In this document: positions 8,753 to 16,966 of the stretch, piece by piece
How positions within the stretch are numbered: the stretch's first letter is position 1
Layout of the letters: the number at the start of each line of letters is the position of its first letter
NCBI RefSeq assembly: GCF_012044895.1
Contig: NZ_CP050695.1
Coordinates: forward strand, 2,386,501-2,450,500
Length of the DNA stretch: 64,000 bases
Direction: 5' to 3'
Source: Aquisalimonas sp. 2447
GTDB lineage: Bacteria > Pseudomonadota > Gammaproteobacteria > Nitrococcales > Aquisalimonadaceae
Notes under the pieces: model-generated
What the model saw: the letters and a program-made list of their open reading frames with translations, nothing else
Told to the model about the DNA's origin: nothing
The model's database searches: none
Made by a program: the position numbers and the translations under genes

Positions 8753-9358
8753 TCAGGAACGGAACAGCCCGCGCCGGATCACCTTGCGGATTTCCTTCTG
8801 TCCGACCCAGACGCGGGTGTTGTCCGCCAGGCTGGTGAGCGCGAGGTTGACCTGGTAGTAGGCCACTTCGGTACGCCCTTCCACATCCTTGATGGTATTG
8901 ATGGTGCCGGTGAGCATGTAGTCCGCACCCAGCTCCTGCCCCGCCGGGCTGCGGGTATCGGGCCGCGCGTGTTCTTCCTGATCCGCGCGCTCCCCACGGA
9001 TGGCCTGGCGCTCGCCGCTGTCGGCGACAAAGGTCACGCGGCCGGAATTGATCAGTTCCCGCTCGATGTCACGAATGAAGGTGTTGGTGTTGATGTGCTC
9101 GTCGCTGAGATTGCGGATCTCGCCGACGATGACCGCGGGATTGCTGTCGCGTGTGGCATGGTGGCGCTCCAGCCAGGCACGCCGCATCAGGTCCTCGACC
9201 ATCTCCTCGGACACCAGGCGGGAGTCACGCTCGTTCCAGCGCCCCGTCAGATCTTCGGTTTCGTCCGGGCCGACGCGGTCCACCTGGGTGGCGCAGCCCG
9301 CCAGCAGAAACAGCAGTGCCAGGAGGAGACCCGACCAGCGCACATGCCGCAATTTCAT
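8753..9358 (-). CDS. LpoB-like penicillin-binding-protein activator lipoprotein
   Basis: Lipoprotein with signal peptide LLLALLFLLAGC, lipobox cysteine near residue 22, and an LpoB/COG3417-type domain: AVIVGEIRNLSDEHINTNTF, RELINSGRVTFV and ADYMLTGTINTI are typical segments. LpoB in E. coli reaches from the outer membrane to stimulate PBP1b. An upstream ATG at 9397 is in frame, but ATG at 9358 (MKLRHVRWSGLL) gives a normal signal peptide and is preferred. It is followed after 11 bases by a COG3014-like lipoprotein gene. Whether it activates a PBP in this organism cannot be told here. Confidence 0.8.
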   Translation of the reverse strand: MKLRHVRWSGLLLALLFLLAGCATQVDRVGPDETEDLTGRWNERDSRLVSEEMVEDLMRRAWLERHHATRDSNPAVIVGEIRNLSDEHINTNTFIRDIERELINSGRVTFVADSGERQAIRGERADQEEHARPDTRSPAGQELGADYMLTGTINTIKDVEGRTEVAYYQVNLALTSLADNTRVWVGQKEIRKVIRRGLFRS

Positions 9359-9513
9359 CCCTGCCCTCATCACCCTTGCCCTCTTCGCTGTTTTCATTCC
9401 GCCGCGTTTCAGCCGTAGCGGTTACGGAGCCCCATTGTACCCCGGCTCCATTCCCGCACTCAGACCATTTGCGCGCAACCGCGGTTCCCCGGACACGGGT
9501 GACGCGAACGCGC

Positions 9514-9535
9514 AGGGTGCATCAAGATGCACCCT
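9514..9535. repeat. GGTGCATC-type palindromic repeat
   Basis: Palindrome GGTGCATCAAGATGCACC with one extra pair on each side. Other copies lie at 15875, 22320 and 22371, with a weaker one near 41558. Confidence 0.7.
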
Positions 9536-9560
9536 CCCCTCCGTCGCTTCCGTCGCTTCC

Positions 9561-9651
9561 GTAGGGCGGACCTTCAGGTCCGCCGTCTCCCGACATGCAA
9601 GCCAAGGCGGCTTATCGAAGCGTGAACGGCGGACCTGAAGGTCCGCCCTAC
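9561..9651. repeat. 91-bp inverted-repeat element, copy A (complete)
   Basis: Both ends are GTAGG plus the hairpin GGCGGACCTTCAGGTCCGCC, in inverted orientation. The 43-bp core contains ACATGCAAGCCAAGGCGG followed by CTTATCGAAG. The same core occurs at 29286 (diverged), 35557 (reverse), 38515 and 39521 (reverse), so the whole unit, not just the hairpin, is repeated. Confidence 0.8.
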
Positions 9652-9663
9652 GGCCCTACGACC

Positions 9664-9701
9664 CCGTACGCCCCCGCACGCTCCCGTGCGGCCCCGTACG
9701 G
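9664..9701. other. Nested perfect hairpin
   Basis: CCGTACG, CCC, CCGCACG, a four-base loop, CGTGCGG, CCC, CGTACGG: two 7-bp stems separated by a symmetric CCC/CCC internal loop. Role unknown; it sits just downstream of element copy A. Confidence 0.5.
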
Positions 9702-9727
9702 TGTGCCATACGGTCCGGTGCGCCAAC

Positions 9728-9763
9728 AAAAGGCCCGATCCGCCGGGCGAATCGGGCCTTTTT
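9728..9763. terminator. Bidirectional rho-independent terminator after proX
   Basis: Stem AAAAGGCCCGAT / ATCGGGCCTTTTT with loop CCGCCGGGCGA. It lies 21 bases after the proX stop on the minus strand; A and T runs on both sides allow termination in either direction. Confidence 0.85.
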
Positions 9764-9784
9764 CCATGACGCGTGGTCAGCCGA

Positions 9785-10651
9785 TCAGAGCTCGCCGCTC
9801 AGCCAGTAGTCCACGTGCGCACCGTTCTCGTCGATGAACTTGCTCACGGCCTCATCGTAGGAGTTCTCCTCGGCATAGGCCATGTAGTCCTCAAGGAGTT
9901 CGATGTCGATGAAGATACGGGCCAGAACGCCGGTAACCTCGGGATGGTCCTCGTGCAGGCCGTTACGCGCCAGCGCATGCACACGCTCGGCACCGCCCAG
10001 GCTGCCTTCCGGATCCTCGAGATAGCGCAGGTCGTAGGCGCCGAACTTCCAGTGCGGGCTCCAACCAGTGACGACGATCCACTCGTCACGGCCGATGGCG
10101 CGGTCAAGCGCCGCGGTCATGCCGGCACCGCTGGAGAACTGCAGCTCGTAGCCATCCAGGCCGTAATCCTCCATGGCCTGCTCGGACAGGTTGGACAGGC
10201 CAGCACCCGGATCGATACCGGTGATCTCGCCGTCCAGCCGGTCCCGCACCTCGTCGTTGGTGAGATCGGAAATGGAGCTCAGCTCGTCTTCCGGGATGTA
10301 GTCCGGCACCACCCAGCCCAGGCGAGCGCCCATGTACAGCGGCCCCAGGTCGACATAGTCGCCTGCGATGCCGTCCAAGTAGTCACCGTGGGTGCCGGGC
10401 TGCCAGGACATCAGCATGGCATCGATGTCACCGCTGGCGATGCCCTGGTACTGCGGCGCGATGTCAGTCTGCACCAGCTCGACCTCGTAGCCGCCGTGAT
10501 CGACCAGTACTTTCTCGGCCAGCTTGGTGATGAACTCGGCATCCGACCAGGCGGTCCAGCCGATGGTGACTTCATCAGCCGATGCGGAGGTACCTGCGAC
10601 GGCCGCCCCGAGCACCATGGTGGTCAGAGCGCGACTCGTGGTTTTTAACAT
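9785..10651 (-). CDS. proX: Glycine betaine/proline ABC transporter, substrate-binding protein
   Basis: Periplasmic solute-binding protein of the ProX/OpuAC type, 288 residues, with a signal peptide ending near residue 25 (GTSASA before DEVTIGWTAW). Aromatic residues that typically form the betaine cage are visible in GWTAWSD, LMSWQPGTH and VTGWSPHWKF. It is the third gene of proV-proW-proX; a 191-base gap with a strong hairpin separates it from proW, so its expression may be set separately, as is common for binding proteins. Function: import of compatible solutes during osmotic stress. Confidence 0.93.
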   Translation of the reverse strand: MLKTTSRALTTMVLGAAVAGTSASADEVTIGWTAWSDAEFITKLAEKVLVDHGGYEVELVQTDIAPQYQGIASGDIDAMLMSWQPGTHGDYLDGIAGDYVDLGPLYMGARLGWVVPDYIPEDELSSISDLTNDEVRDRLDGEITGIDPGAGLSNLSEQAMEDYGLDGYELQFSSGAGMTAALDRAIGRDEWIVVTGWSPHWKFGAYDLRYLEDPEGSLGGAERVHALARNGLHEDHPEVTGVLARIFIDIELLEDYMAYAEENSYDEAVSKFIDENGAHVDYWLSGEL

Positions 10652-10744
10652 GCTTGTACTCCTCGTTTGCCCTCGATCACGTTGAACAGGATCTGTTCAA
10701 CTTTCACACACCGCCTCACCGGCCGTAAAGGCCGGCCAGGTGAA

Positions 10745-10779
10745 GCGGGCTGTAGAAAGCAGGGCTTTCCGCAGCCCGC
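10745..10779 (-). other. Intra-operon hairpin between proW and proX
   Basis: GCGGGCTG pairs with CAGCCCGC, with an inner stem GAAAGC/GCTTTC around AGG. No T run follows on the minus strand, so it looks like an mRNA processing or stabilising structure rather than a strong terminator. Confidence 0.5.
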
Positions 10780-10842
10780 CGGCCGGTGTCAAGGCCCCGG
10801 ACAGGACGTTCTGCCCAGGGTTCTCCAGAGAGTATAACCAAC

Positions 10843-11754
10843 TCACGCCTGCTGTTGGGGTTTGCCCGCCCAGCGCTTGAGGAACTCCAGCGGCGAGCGG
10901 CGCTGGGCGCCGGAGCCGTAGGTGGGCGCGAAACTCTGCGTGATGCGGTCCAGCAGGATCGCCAGGATCACGACACCCAGGCCGCCCTCGAAACCCAGAC
11001 CGACGTTGAGACGCTGGATGCCCGTGAGCACCACGTTGCCAAGCCCCCCGGCGCCGATCATGGAGGCAATCACCACCATGGACAGCGACAGCATGATGGT
11101 CTGGTTGATACCGGCCATGATGTTCGGCAGCGCCAGCGGCAACTGCACCTTGTACAGCAACTGCCGGTCCGTGCAGCCGAAGGCGCGGCCGGCCTCCACG
11201 TTCTCCTGGCTGACCTGGCGGATGCCCAGGTTGGTGAGGCGCACCGCCGGCGGCATGGCGAACACCACCGTGGCGATGGTGCCGGGCACCTTGCCCAGGC
11301 CGAAGAAGATCACCGCCGGGATCAGGTAGACGAAGGGAGGCATGGTCTGCATGAAATCCAGCACCGGCCTGACGATCTGCGCCACCAGGTCGTTACGGGA
11401 CATGGCCACGCCGATGGGCAGGCCGATGATCAGCGCCACCACGCTCGCCGCAAGCACCAGCGCCAGCGTCGACATGGTGGGCGCCCAGAGATCCATCACC
11501 CCCACCAGCAGCAATGCCACCGCGGCGAATACGCCGAACTTCCAGCTCACGCGCCAGAAACTCAGCAACACGATGGCGATGATGAACACCTCCGCCGGCA
11601 CCCAGAGGAGGAAATCCTCGAAGTTGTTGGTGAAGAAACCGACGATATTGGCAAAGCCATCCAGCGCCGGTTCCAGGTTGTTCCGAATCCAGTCGACCAC
11701 GTCCTCGACATAGCGGCCGATGGGGATTTCGACGTCATCCAGGAAAAAAGCCAT
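10843..11754 (-). CDS. proW: Glycine betaine/proline ABC transporter, permease
   Basis: Inner-membrane permease of 303 residues with the binding-protein-dependent transport fold. Hydrophobic segments include VFIIAIVLLSFW, FGVFAAVALLLVGVM and LVLAASVVALIIGLPIGVA. The ATPase-coupling EAA-type loop is seen as NVEAGRAFGCTDRQLLYKVQLP, given here by its parts EAGRAFGCTD and YKVQLPLALP. It starts two bases after the proV stop, so the two are translationally linked. The short N-terminal extension before the first membrane segment is typical of ProW. Confidence 0.94.
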   Translation of the reverse strand: MAFFLDDVEIPIGRYVEDVVDWIRNNLEPALDGFANIVGFFTNNFEDFLLWVPAEVFIIAIVLLSFWRVSWKFGVFAAVALLLVGVMDLWAPTMSTLALVLAASVVALIIGLPIGVAMSRNDLVAQIVRPVLDFMQTMPPFVYLIPAVIFFGLGKVPGTIATVVFAMPPAVRLTNLGIRQVSQENVEAGRAFGCTDRQLLYKVQLPLALPNIMAGINQTIMLSLSMVVIASMIGAGGLGNVVLTGIQRLNVGLGFEGGLGVVILAILLDRITQSFAPTYGSGAQRRSPLEFLKRWAGKPQQQA

Positions 11755-11756
11755 GA

Positions 11757-12956
11757 TTAACCTGCCTTGTCCAGAGTCTGCAGAAGGGCGGTCTTGGAGA
11801 TGGAGCCGATGTAGCGCCCTTCCTCATCCACCACCGGCACGGGCCAGCGCGCTTCCGCTACCAGGCCCAGCACCTCGTTCAGGGGTTTGTCCCGGGGCAC
11901 CGCCTCGGCCTCGGCCTCGAAGGCGCTCTGCCAGCGGTCTTCACCGCCGGATTCCGCGGCCTTCACCAGGTTCGCGGCACTGACGACGCCCTGGTACTTG
12001 CCATCGCGGTCCACGACCATGCCGTACTCGCGGTCGTGCTCGCGCAACCGCGCCAGGGCGGCGTTAACGTCCGCCCCGGGGCGCTGGATCACCGTCACCT
12101 GCTTGTTGGTGGCGATATCGCCGGCGGCAAAAACCTGACTGACGTCAACGCCGTAGAAGAAGGACTTCACGTATTCGTTGGCCGGCTGGGAGACGATTTC
12201 CTCCGGTGTGCCCACCTGGACCACGCGACCGCCCTCCATCATGGCGATGCGGTCGCCGATGCGCATGGCTTCGTCCAGGTCATGGGAGATGAAGACCACC
12301 GTGCGCTGGTCCTTTTTCTGCAGGGCGATGAGTTCGTCCTGCATCTCCGTGCGGATGAGCGGGTCCAGCGCGGAGAACGCCTCGTCCATCAGCAGGATGC
12401 CGGGATCCGTAGCCAATGCCCGGGCCAGTCCCACACGCTGTTTCATGCCGCCGGAGAGTTCATGAGGGTAGCTGTTGAGCCAGGCGCCCAGGCCGACCGC
12501 TTCCAGCGCTTCGCCGGCGCGCTTGTGGCGTTGTTCCCGGGGAATGCTGGAGACCTCGAGGCCGAAGGCGGCGTTGTCCAGCACGGTCTTGTGGGGCATC
12601 AGGGCGAAGGACTGGAACACCATGCTCATGTCGTTGCGACGCATGTTGATCAGTTCCTTCTTGCTCATCTTCGTGATGTCGCGGCCGTCCACCTTGACGG
12701 TCCCGCTGGTGGGGTCGATGAGCCGGTTGAGCATCCGCACCAGGGTGGATTTACCGGAGCCTGACAGCCCCATCACCACGAAGATCTCCCCGGGCCGGAT
12801 GGCGAAGTTGGCATCCTGTACACCGACGGTGTTGCCGGTTTCTTTCAGGATGTCGTCCTTGTGATAGCCCTGCTCCACCATCTCCAGGGCTTGTTTCGGA
12901 CTGGGACCGAATATCTTGTAGAGATTCTCGACGACAAGCTTCGCGTCTTCAGACAT
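11757..12956 (-). CDS. proV: Glycine betaine/proline ABC transporter, ATPase
   Basis: ATPase of the osmoprotectant transporter, 399 residues, nearly identical in length to E. coli ProV. Walker A GLSGSGKST at residues 63-71, signature LSGGMKQR, Walker B ILLMDEAFSALD, and a C-terminal tandem CBS region (VDRDGKYQGVVSAANLV, VVDEEGRYIGSIS) used in other family members to sense ionic strength. The open frame extends upstream to 13199, but the ATG at 12956 (MSEDAKLVVENLYKIFG) matches the family start. First gene of the proVWX operon. Confidence 0.95.
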   Translation of the reverse strand: MSEDAKLVVENLYKIFGPSPKQALEMVEQGYHKDDILKETGNTVGVQDANFAIRPGEIFVVMGLSGSGKSTLVRMLNRLIDPTSGTVKVDGRDITKMSKKELINMRRNDMSMVFQSFALMPHKTVLDNAAFGLEVSSIPREQRHKRAGEALEAVGLGAWLNSYPHELSGGMKQRVGLARALATDPGILLMDEAFSALDPLIRTEMQDELIALQKKDQRTVVFISHDLDEAMRIGDRIAMMEGGRVVQVGTPEEIVSQPANEYVKSFFYGVDVSQVFAAGDIATNKQVTVIQRPGADVNAALARLREHDREYGMVVDRDGKYQGVVSAANLVKAAESGGEDRWQSAFEAEAEAVPRDKPLNEVLGLVAEARWPVPVVDEEGRYIGSISKTALLQTLDKAG

Positions 12957-13417
12957 GGATTCGCCTTTGGATGACGCCTCCACGCGCAGGGGCCACTGCC
13001 GACGAAGGAACTCCGCCGCCAGGTCGCGGGCCTCGGCCCGGCCGACGCAGCGGAAACTCTCGCGCCGCGCCGGTTTCACCCTCCACGCGTGTTGGCTTGT
13101 TCTGTTTCCCCGGGACCGATGCCAACAGGCAACAGCCGGGATTACCAACAACAGCACTTTAAGAGAGGCATACCGCGTCCGCAAACGCGATTGCCACAAA
13201 CCGCGCCCTGTGGCGCAGCACCACCCGCAACGCGAGCGGGTTTTTATTTAATCATTCAATTAATTTTGACGTAGTTTACGCATAACTCGCCGGATCACCA
13301 AACCCACATCACCATGAATGCGAACAATTCTCATTGCGTTTTACGGTCATGCCGGGCAAGGTCCTCTCAACGTCGTCTCAAAACGCCAAGCACGCCAAAC
13401 CATCGGAGGGCACAACG
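12957..13417. other. Divergent regulatory region between proV and the TonB receptor
   Basis: 461 bases without a supported gene. It is AT-rich around 13240-13290, and contains a Fur-box candidate at 13317 and a hairpin ACCCGC/GCGGGT followed by TTTTTATTTA at 13223-13250 in the plus direction. No convincing osmotic promoter could be assigned for proV. Confidence 0.6.
13317..13335. promoter_or_regulatory. Fur-box candidate
   Basis: AATGCGAACAATTCTCATT agrees with AATGAGAATNATTCTCATT at 16 of 18 specified positions; it lies 83-101 bases upstream of the chosen receptor start. Confidence 0.6.
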
Positions 13418-15715
13418 ATGATCGAACGACGCACCCGGGCGACCGCCACAGGTGTGACGCTGCTGGCACTGGCAGCCGCCACCACCACACTCCAGGCCCA
13501 GGAGGACCGAAGCCCCACCCTCCTCGACCGCATCAGCATCACCGGTGACCCGGACCGCATCCAGGACGTCCCCGGCTCCGCCCAGCAGCTCGACCGTGAC
13601 GAGCTGGACCGCCACAGTTACAGCGATCCCCACCGCATCCTCCGGGCCATCCCCGGCGTCAACGTCGCGGAGGAGGAAGGCTTCGGCCAGTTCCCGCATA
13701 TCAGCATGCGCGGCACCCCGCCCGAGCGGAACAGCCGCATCACCGTCATGGAGGACGGCGTGCTGGTCGCCCCCGCGCCCTACGCAGCGCCGGCGGCCTA
13801 CTATTTCCCGCCCATGGGCCGCATGGACCGGGTGGAGGTACAGAAAGGCTCCAGTGCCATCCGCCACGGGCCGTACACCACCGGTGGCGCCCTGAACATG
13901 CTGTCCACGCCGATCCCGGACGACACCAGCGGCAAGGCGGACATTCTGTTCGGTTCCAACAACGGGCGTCGCATCCATACCCACGTGGGTGGCACGGAGG
14001 ACCTTCCCGGGGAGCGCAGCGGCCAGATCGGCTGGCTCATCGAGGGCTTCGCCGAACAGTCCGACGGTTTCAAGAGCCTGGACAACCCCGCCTCCGGGCC
14101 CAATCAGCCGGACCCGAACACCGGATTCGACCGCCGCAACATCATGACCAAGCTGCGCTGGAACGCCGACCCCACGGCGGAGATCTACCAGGAAGTCGAA
14201 CTCAAGTACGCCCGGGACGACCGCACGGTGAACGACACCTACCTCGGGCTCATCCAGGAAGACTTCGACAGCGATCCCTTTCGGCGCTATCACGGCTCGC
14301 AGAAAGACGAGATCAACACCGAGAACGAGCTGTTCCAGCTCCGGCACTACATCAACCCGACGCCCAACACCGACCTAACCACCACCATCTACCGCACGGA
14401 TACGGTGCGGAACTGGTACAAGCTGCATGAGGTAGCGCCAGATGGCGCCGACTTCGACGATCCGGATTCTTTCACAGGAATCGGCAGCATCCTTGACGAT
14501 CCTGACCAATTCGCAAGCGAGTTTGACTGGATTCGAGGGCAGCAAGGAGAGGATAGCGACGCCCGCGGCGCCGTCCGCGCCAACAACCGCGAGTATTACG
14601 CCCAGGGCATCGACTTCCGCGGCGGCTACTGGTTCGACCTGGGTGGCTGGAACCACGAACTGGAGGCCGGCCTGCGCTTCCACGAGGACGAGGAAGACCG
14701 CTTCCAGTGGCAGGATCAGTACGAAATGGGCGAGTTCGGTGATATGTATCAGGTGGAACGCGGCACCCCCGGCGAGACCACCAACCGCTTGACCGAGGCG
14801 GACGCCATCGCCACCTACCTGCAGAACACCATGCGCCGGGGCCCGTGGCAGATCACCACCGGCCTGCGCTACGAGGATATCGAGATCCTTCGCCGGGACT
14901 GGAACGATCCGGAACGTACCGGCGCCAACGAGAGTCGCGACGACACGGCGACGTACCGCGTGTGGATTCCGGGCATCGGCGCCACCTACGAGATCGACGC
15001 CAACTGGAGCGTCCTCGCCGGCGTTCATCGCGGTTTCGCACCAGGCGGTACGAGCCCGGACTCCGAGGCGGAGCGCAGCACCAACTATGAGGCCGGCTTC
15101 CGGTTCAGCAGCGCCAACACCCGCGCCGAGGTGATCGGTTTTTACAACGACTACTCCAATATCAACATCGAGTGCACCGCCGTGGGCGGGGGCTGCGCGG
15201 ATGATGACATCGGCACGGTGCAGTCCGCCGGGGAAGTGGAAATCTACGGACTGGAGGCCCTGGCCATCCATGACCTGGGTGCTTCGCAGGGCTGGAACTA
15301 CGCGGTACCGATCAGCCTCGGTTATACCCTGACCCAGAGCCGGTTCAAACAGGACATTGGCGAAAACGCCCCGAACCAGTGGGCCAAGGCCCGCAAGGGT
15401 GATTCACTGCCAGAGATCCCCGAACACCAGATCAACGCCAGCGTCGGCGTAGGTCAGGAGGACTGGCGGGCGACCCTGAACGCCAACTACGTCACCTCCG
15501 TGGTGGCACGCGCCGACCCGGATTTCAGCGACCAGGAAATCGAGTCCCGCCTGCTGCTGGACGTCTCCGGCGAGTATCGCGTCCACCAGAACGTGCGCCT
15601 GTTCGGCTCGGTGGAAAACCTCACCGACAAGGAGTACGTGGCCCACTACCGCCCGGCCGGCGCCCGCCCGGGCAAGTCCCGGGAGTTCTGGGCCGGCGTG
15701 AAAATGGACTTCTGA
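13418..15715 (+). CDS. TonB-dependent outer-membrane receptor (iron/siderophore type)
   Basis: A 765-residue outer-membrane receptor. Signal peptide ends near residue 26 (TTTLQAQ); the plug domain has IPGVNVAEEEGFGQFPHISM, given in parts as IPGVNVAEEE and PHISMRG, plus VMEDGVLVAPAPYAAPAAYYF in which APAPY resembles FecA-like receptors; the barrel ends in the aromatic FWAGVKMDF. ATG at 13418 is preferred over 13334 because GGAGGG stands eight bases ahead and the signal peptide then has normal length. The Fur-box candidate upstream points to iron regulation. Ligand is unknown; a ferric citrate or siderophore substrate is inferred. No TonB/ExbBD or ABC genes lie nearby. Confidence 0.88.
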   Translation: MIERRTRATATGVTLLALAAATTTLQAQEDRSPTLLDRISITGDPDRIQDVPGSAQQLDRDELDRHSYSDPHRILRAIPGVNVAEEEGFGQFPHISMRGTPPERNSRITVMEDGVLVAPAPYAAPAAYYFPPMGRMDRVEVQKGSSAIRHGPYTTGGALNMLSTPIPDDTSGKADILFGSNNGRRIHTHVGGTEDLPGERSGQIGWLIEGFAEQSDGFKSLDNPASGPNQPDPNTGFDRRNIMTKLRWNADPTAEIYQEVELKYARDDRTVNDTYLGLIQEDFDSDPFRRYHGSQKDEINTENELFQLRHYINPTPNTDLTTTIYRTDTVRNWYKLHEVAPDGADFDDPDSFTGIGSILDDPDQFASEFDWIRGQQGEDSDARGAVRANNREYYAQGIDFRGGYWFDLGGWNHELEAGLRFHEDEEDRFQWQDQYEMGEFGDMYQVERGTPGETTNRLTEADAIATYLQNTMRRGPWQITTGLRYEDIEILRRDWNDPERTGANESRDDTATYRVWIPGIGATYEIDANWSVLAGVHRGFAPGGTSPDSEAERSTNYEAGFRFSSANTRAEVIGFYNDYSNINIECTAVGGGCADDDIGTVQSAGEVEIYGLEALAIHDLGASQGWNYAVPISLGYTLTQSRFKQDIGENAPNQWAKARKGDSLPEIPEHQINASVGVGQEDWRATLNANYVTSVVARADPDFSDQEIESRLLLDVSGEYRVHQNVRLFGSVENLTDKEYVAHYRPAGARPGKSREFWAGVKMDF

Positions 15716-15777
15716 CGATCCGGGTTCCCCGCCGGGGACCCCGTCATGGAGTGCCTCCTCGAGGCTACGCGCCCTTC

Positions 15778-15808
15778 AGCCGCATCTCCGGATGCGGCTG
15801 TTTTCTTT
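15778..15808 (+). terminator. Rho-independent terminator after the TonB receptor
   Basis: AGCCGCAT, loop CTCCGG, ATGCGGCT, then GTTTTCTTT. Confidence 0.85.
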
Positions 15809-15820
15809 ATCTGCGGAGCT

Positions 15821-15843
15821 GTCGCGACTGACGTCGCTCCTAC
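15821..15843. repeat. GAGCGACGTCAGTCGC-type repeat
   Basis: Reads GTCGCGACTGACGTCGCTCC followed by TAC; the inverse of the unit at 16077. Confidence 0.75.
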
Positions 15844-15874
15844 AAGCCGGGGATAACTGGCGCGCCGTCGATTC

Positions 15875-15896
15875 GTAGGGCGCATCTCGATGCACC
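15875..15896. repeat. GGTGCATC-type repeat, diverged
   Basis: GTAGGGCGCATCTCGATGCA then CC; same layout as 22371 with two substitutions. Confidence 0.55.
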
Positions 15897-15906
15897 GCGA
15901 GTAACC

Positions 15907-15998
15907 GTAGGGCGGACCTTCAGGTCCGCCGTGAACAAGCAGCCCGGCACCGTTGGCCGATCCGCGGCCGACACGGTGGACCTGAAGGTCCACCCTAC
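15907..15998. repeat. 91-bp inverted-repeat element, copy B (core unrelated)
   Basis: Left end GTAGGGCGGACCTTCAGG, right end with GGTGGACCTGAAGGTCCACC and CTAC. Length is 92 bp, but the core (with CCCGGCACCGTTGGCCGA) does not resemble copies A, F or H. Confidence 0.7.
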
Positions 15999-16030
15999 GC
16001 CTGAATCAGGCGGTATTGCCGGGAGGAAGC

Positions 16031-16054
16031 GTAGGGTGGATCTTCAGATCCACC
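16031..16054. repeat. Single end of the 91-bp element family
   Basis: GTAGG plus GGTGGATCTTCAGATCCACC; compensatory changes keep the stem. Confidence 0.65.
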
Positions 16055-16076
16055 TTCTCGGCCAGATGCGGCCTCC

Positions 16077-16099
16077 GTGGGAGCGACGTCAGTCGCGAC
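16077..16099. repeat. GAGCGACGTCAGTCGC-type repeat
   Basis: GTGGGAGCGACGTCAGTCGC followed by GAC. Confidence 0.75.
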
Positions 16100-16159
16100 G
16101 CCTTGCGTCCTGGCGACGGTCCCGGCAGCGCACGGCCGCTGCCGGCGGGCTCCGGCGGT

Positions 16160-16771
16160 CTACCCTTTCGCCTCGCGCTTCTCCCGCTCGCCGGCCTCCT
16201 CGTCCACGTCGTGCTCGGCGGCGTAATCGCTGGCGGGGCCCTTGGGTTCCTCGTCCTCGCCGAGGGGCTTCTGACTCTCCTCCCGGGCCTCGGCGTCGCT
16301 CTCGCCTTCCGCCTGCCGCTCGGCCTGCGGCTCAGGCTCGCCTTCCGGTTGCTCCTGAGCGGCCGGCGCCTGATCCGTACCTGCCTCTGCTGCTTCGCCG
16401 GCAGGCTTGGTCGTCGCGGCCTTGTCCTCGCTCCCAGCGTCCTCGGCTGCCTCGGTGGGCGCCTGCAGGGTGCGCTCCTCGGGCTTGCTCTCCAGCATGC
16501 CGGCACTGGGACCGGTGCCCAGCCGCTCGGAGCCTTCGGCCAGATGCTCGTAGAGGCTCCGGTAGCCGCTGGTGACCTGATTGAACAGGTGGGCGGTCTT
16601 CTCGAAGTGGGTGCGCACGTCCTCACGGTAGCGTTGCAGCTCGGCGTGGGCCTCGTCGCGCTCCTGCTCCATGGACCGGGCTTTTTCCACGCCCGGGGCG
16701 GTATAACGCCCGAGCCAGATGCCGCCGGCCAGGCAAATCAGCACAACAATGATCCAGACGATGGTCGTCAT
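16160..16771 (-). CDS. ZapG/YhcB (DUF1043) family inner-membrane protein with long acidic tail
   Basis: A 203-residue protein: one N-terminal membrane segment (about residues 3-20, IVWIIVVLICLAGGIWLG), then a charged coiled-coil region (EQERDEAHAELQRYREDV, HFEKTAHLFNQVTSGYRSLY) typical of YhcB/ZapG, which in E. coli is tied to cell-envelope synthesis and division. From about residue 95 the protein is a low-complexity tail rich in Ala, Glu, Gln and Pro, much longer than in E. coli; acidic tails of this sort are common in halophiles. It is the only gene on this strand here. Confidence 0.85.
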   Translation of the reverse strand: MTTIVWIIVVLICLAGGIWLGRYTAPGVEKARSMEQERDEAHAELQRYREDVRTHFEKTAHLFNQVTSGYRSLYEHLAEGSERLGTGPSAGMLESKPEERTLQAPTEAAEDAGSEDKAATTKPAGEAAEAGTDQAPAAQEQPEGEPEPQAERQAEGESDAEAREESQKPLGEDEEPKGPASDYAAEHDVDEEAGEREKREAKG

Positions 16772-16966
16772 AAGGCGTTACCCCCAGTTTGACGAATTGG
16801 CGTGCGCGCAGACCCGCGACACCGCGGGTCAAGGAGACATGACCCCTCGACTATACTGCACACTTCCCCGGATGCCGAAGCGGATTGCACCAACGCCACC
16901 CTTCCCCTGCCCCGTCCCGATGGGCAATCATCGCGACATCACCCACCACTCCGCGGAGTCCCGACC

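Larger units (their letters stand above)
9398..9784. other. Gene-free stretch with repeats and a terminator
   Basis: No coding region is supported. It holds one GGTGCATC-type palindrome, one complete 91-bp inverted-repeat element, a nested hairpin and a bidirectional terminator, listed separately. Confidence 0.7.
15716..16159. other. Gene-free stretch filled with repeats
   Basis: No gene is supported. It holds a terminator and at least five repeat units of all three families seen in the window, listed separately. Confidence 0.7.

Noticed and set aside
7470-8858. 462-codon plus-strand frame
   Set aside because: Antisense to the COG3014-like lipoprotein gene; composition rich in His, Gln and Gly typical of a shadow frame.
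13223-13250. Hairpin with T run ahead of the TonB receptor, read as a terminator
   Set aside because: No plus-strand gene ends before it; it could be an attenuator, but the 6-bp stem is weak.
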